Below, piece after piece: positions 16,000 to 17,879 of a stretch of 17,879 nt of DNA; position 1 is the stretch's first letter; every line of letters starts with the position of its first letter. The notes beneath the pieces were generated by a model, which saw only the letters and a list, made by a program, of their open reading frames with translations, was not told where the DNA came from and ran no database searches. The position numbers and the translations under genes were made by a program. Origin of the DNA: Gammaproteobacteria bacterium (GTDB taxonomy: Bacteria > Pseudomonadota > Gammaproteobacteria > Comchoanobacterales > Comchoanobacteraceae); contig JAQWRO010000008.1 of assembly GCA_029243665.1 (NCBI GenBank), positions 1 to 17,879 of the forward strand, written 5' to 3'.

Positions 16000-16364
16000 T
16001 TTTTCTCTAAATGTTTAATAGTACCATTGGGAAGTACTTTCTGAATTTGGTTACGTTTTATCCAAAAGTATGTGTCTGATGATGTTTGAAGTTGCACCCA
16101 GTCATCTTTTACTTTAATGATTTGGCCAAGAACACCTGACATTGTTATGACTTCTTGTTTATCTTTGATTGCATTCTGAATGTTATTGAGCTCGGTTTGT
16201 TCTTGTTGTTGTGGACGAATAATAATGAAATAGAAAAAAACGACGATGGCAGCAAGTGGTAAAATATTAAGAATAAAAGATTGACTGGTTGCTGTGTTTG
16301 CTGCCCATGCATTAGGTAGCAATATTAAAAAAAGCAATGGTCTTATAAAAAGTGACAATGTCAT
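15996..16364 (-). CDS. yajC: Sec translocon accessory protein YajC
   Basis: YajC is a small inner-membrane protein of the SecDF-YajC complex. The 122-residue protein has a first hydrophobic stretch that looks like a signal peptide with a possible AWA-AN cleavage site (about 18-24). The single anchor ILNILPLAAIVVFFYFIIIRP follows, then a basic-acidic cytoplasmic domain with the family motif ITMSGVLGQIIKVKDDWVQLQ. It overlaps tgt upstream and secD downstream by 4 bp each. Confidence 0.95.
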   Translation of the reverse strand: MTLSLFIRPLLFLILLPNAWAANTATSQSFILNILPLAAIVVFFYFIIIRPQQQEQTELNNIQNAIKDKQEVITMSGVLGQIIKVKDDWVQLQTSSDTYFWIKRNQIQKVLPNGTIKHLEKK

Positions 16365-17473
16365 GGTATTGGTTCCTCAATGATTGGTTGATTGATTTCA
16401 ATATATTTATCTAGATTACCGGCTTCTATTGCCCGACGCAATGCCCGCATGAGAGATTGGTAAAAATGTAAATTATGAATGGTGTTTAAAACAGCGCCAG
16501 TCATTTCGTTGCATTTATCTAAATGATGAAGATAGGCGCGAGAATGATTGCGACATGTGAAGCATTCACAGTCAGGGTCTAGTGGCGAAAAATCATTTTT
16601 ATATCTTTTGTTACGAATTTTAATGACACCTTTATGTGTAAATAAATGTCCATTTCTTGCATTTCTTGTTGGCATGACACAATCAAACATGTCAATTCCA
16701 GATCTGACTGCATTCATGATGTCTGAAGGTGTTCCAACACCCATTAAATATCTTAACTTATCAACAGGCATTTTATAAGCGAAATTGGATACTATATCAT
16801 CCATTTTGTCTTTGGGCTCACCAACTGAAAGTCCGCCTAATGCAAACCCATCAAAAGGCAGGGCGCATGTTTCATCTAATGAACGCTGACGCAAATCATG
16901 ATGAAAGCCTCCTTGAATAATACCAAAAAGGTGGCAATTATCTTTAGTTTTAGCTTGAATGCATTGTTTTGCCCAGTCAAGTGATCGAATCATAGCTTTT
17001 TCTACAGCATGTTTTTCTGCAGGTAAACCAATGCACTCATCAAAGGCCATCATGATGTCACTATTTAGTTGTTGTTGAATGTGAATGGCTTTTTCAGGTG
17101 TTAAATAGTGTTTTTGACCGTTATAAGGTGAGCGAAACATCACGCCTTCGTCGGTAATTTTATTAAGTGTTGCTAAGCTGAATACCTGAAAACCACCAGA
17201 ATCAGTTAATATTAACCGATCCCAGCCATTGAATTTATGTAGCCCGCCATGTGCCTCAATTAATTCTGGACCAGGCCTTAGCATTAGATGAAAGGTATTG
17301 CCTAAAATAACATCCGGGTCAATTGCCTTTAACTGTTCAGTAGTCAATGATTTAACTGCGCCACAGGTGCCAACAGGCATAAATGCCGGTGGTCTCATTT
17401 TTTTTCTGTTAAGTGTGGCAGTGCCAGTTCTAGCTTTTTTATCTGTATGTGTAATGTTTAATTGAATGCTCAT
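16361..17473 (-). CDS. tgt: tRNA-guanine(34) transglycosylase (Tgt)
   Basis: Tgt swaps G34 of tRNAs with GUN anticodons (Asp, Asn, His, Tyr) for preQ1, the first tRNA-bound step of queuosine synthesis. The 370-residue protein has LTDSGGFQVFSL with the active-site Asp D91, MMAFDECIG (141-149), GIIQGG (184-189) and GGLSVGEP. The nucleophile D264 lies in the sequence IDMFDCVMPTRNARNG. Zinc ligands C302, C304, C307 and H333 are all present at the E. coli positions. The start at 17473 has AAAGG upstream, 10 nt behind queA. The tRNA-Asp(GUC) in this window would be a substrate. Confidence 0.97.
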   Translation of the reverse strand: MSIQLNITHTDKKARTGTATLNRKKMRPPAFMPVGTCGAVKSLTTEQLKAIDPDVILGNTFHLMLRPGPELIEAHGGLHKFNGWDRLILTDSGGFQVFSLATLNKITDEGVMFRSPYNGQKHYLTPEKAIHIQQQLNSDIMMAFDECIGLPAEKHAVEKAMIRSLDWAKQCIQAKTKDNCHLFGIIQGGFHHDLRQRSLDETCALPFDGFALGGLSVGEPKDKMDDIVSNFAYKMPVDKLRYLMGVGTPSDIMNAVRSGIDMFDCVMPTRNARNGHLFTHKGVIKIRNKRYKNDFSPLDPDCECFTCRNHSRAYLHHLDKCNEMTGAVLNTIHNLHFYQSLMRALRRAIEAGNLDKYIEINQPIIEEPIP

Positions 17474-17483
17474 AAAATACCTT

Positions 17484-17879
17484 TTATATGATTAACATGG
17501 CATCACCATAACTGTAAAAGTTAAGTTTTGCCTCAATGGCTGTTTGGTAACATCGGTGTGCCTCCTCAGTGCCTATTGCAGAACAAACAAGCATAAATAA
17601 AGTTGATTTAGGCAAGTGGAAATTTGTTAATATGCCATCGACAACTTGCCATTGAAAGCCAGGGTGTATGAATATGTCAGTATTTCTAGCACCTGCAGTG
17701 ACTTGTGATTGACGCCAGGTATCTTCAAGTGTTCTCACAGAGGTGGTGCCAACAGCAATGACTCTACCGTTGTTTTGTTTGGTTGAATTGATCAAATTAA
17801 TTATTTGATCAGCAATGACATATTGCTCATGATGCATGACATGTTGTTTGATGTCATCGTGTTTGACTGGCAAAAAAGT
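17484..17879 (-). CDS. queA: S-adenosylmethionine:tRNA ribosyltransferase-isomerase QueA, C-terminal part
   Basis: QueA moves the ribosyl part of SAM to preQ1 in tRNA, giving epoxyqueuosine. Only the last 132 codons are inside the window; the frame is open through the right edge, where it reads TFLPVKHDDI, the counterpart of TF.PV..D in E. coli. The TTG at 17873 is therefore an internal Leu, not a start. Visible motifs include GRVIAVGTTSVRTLED, FIHPGFQWQVVDGILTNFHLPKSTLFMLVCS and NFYSYGDAMLI at the C-terminus. It heads the queA-tgt-yajC-secDF order common in Proteobacteria. Confidence 0.95.
   Translation of the reverse strand, partial: TFLPVKHDDIKQHVMHHEQYVIADQIINLINSTKQNNGRVIAVGTTSVRTLEDTWRQSQVTAGARNTDIFIHPGFQWQVVDGILTNFHLPKSTLFMLVCSAIGTEEAHRCYQTAIEAKLNFYSYGDAMLII

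Noticed and set aside
17871..17873. TTG at 17873 as the queA start
   Set aside because: The frame continues to the edge with Thr-Phe, matching the conserved TF.PV motif; the N-terminal part lies beyond the window.
1..17879. Mobile element, CRISPR array, toxin-antitoxin or defence island
   Set aside because: No transposase, integrase, direct repeat array or known defence gene is seen; apart from the orphan pair, nearly all genes are core functions.

Overview
The window is an AT-rich chromosomal segment from a gammaproteobacterium. It is almost fully coding, with no insertion sequence, phage gene or CRISPR array. Gene sequences and orders are gammaproteobacterial: lysC-csrA, tRNA-Val/tRNA-Asp-ppiD, clpA facing infA, and queA-tgt-yajC-secD-secF. 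The low GC content, the TPR-methyltransferase and two orphan membrane proteins with Glu-rich C-termini suggest a host-associated lineage, perhaps near Legionellales/Coxiellaceae. That placement is inference.

Left part (1-3590, + strand): the 3' part of aspartokinase lysC, a 201-bp intergenic region with a good sigma70-type promoter, csrA, then rnr 12 bp behind csrA. rnr runs head-on into a minus-strand gene for a TPR-repeat SAM-dependent methyltransferase (3587-5284), and the two coding ends overlap by 4 bp. Upstream of that gene, on the + strand, a near-ideal promoter drives tRNA-Val(UAC) and tRNA-Asp(GUC), 5 nt apart. ppiD begins 26 nt after the tRNA-Asp CCA, hemH overlaps the ppiD end by 8 bp, and clpA follows after 53 bp.

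Middle (10725-13030, + strand): between clpA and infA, neighbours in E. coli and many relatives, lie two overlapping genes for polytopic membrane proteins. They resemble each other (same layout, shared YLYxxDF motif) and match no family I recognise. Both have polar, Glu-containing C-terminal tails, and the second tail carries a PPxY motif. A 10-bp hairpin, no visible Shine-Dalgarno and an A9 tract mark the start of the first. This is the most novel part of the window.

Right part (13046-17879, - strand): a tightly packed operon read right to left, queA (truncated by the window edge), tgt, yajC, secD, secF and infA. queA and tgt act in queuosine tRNA modification, yajC-secD-secF form the accessory Sec translocon complex, and infA encodes IF-1. 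Several joins are 4-bp ATGA overlaps or gaps of about 10 nt.

Several conserved proteins deviate from the norm: LysC has strongly diverged ACT domains, PpiD has no recognisable parvulin active core, RNase R lacks the basic C-terminal tail, and clpA has no clpS beside it. No gene-free stretch exceeds 300 bp, and I found no convincing intrinsic terminator.
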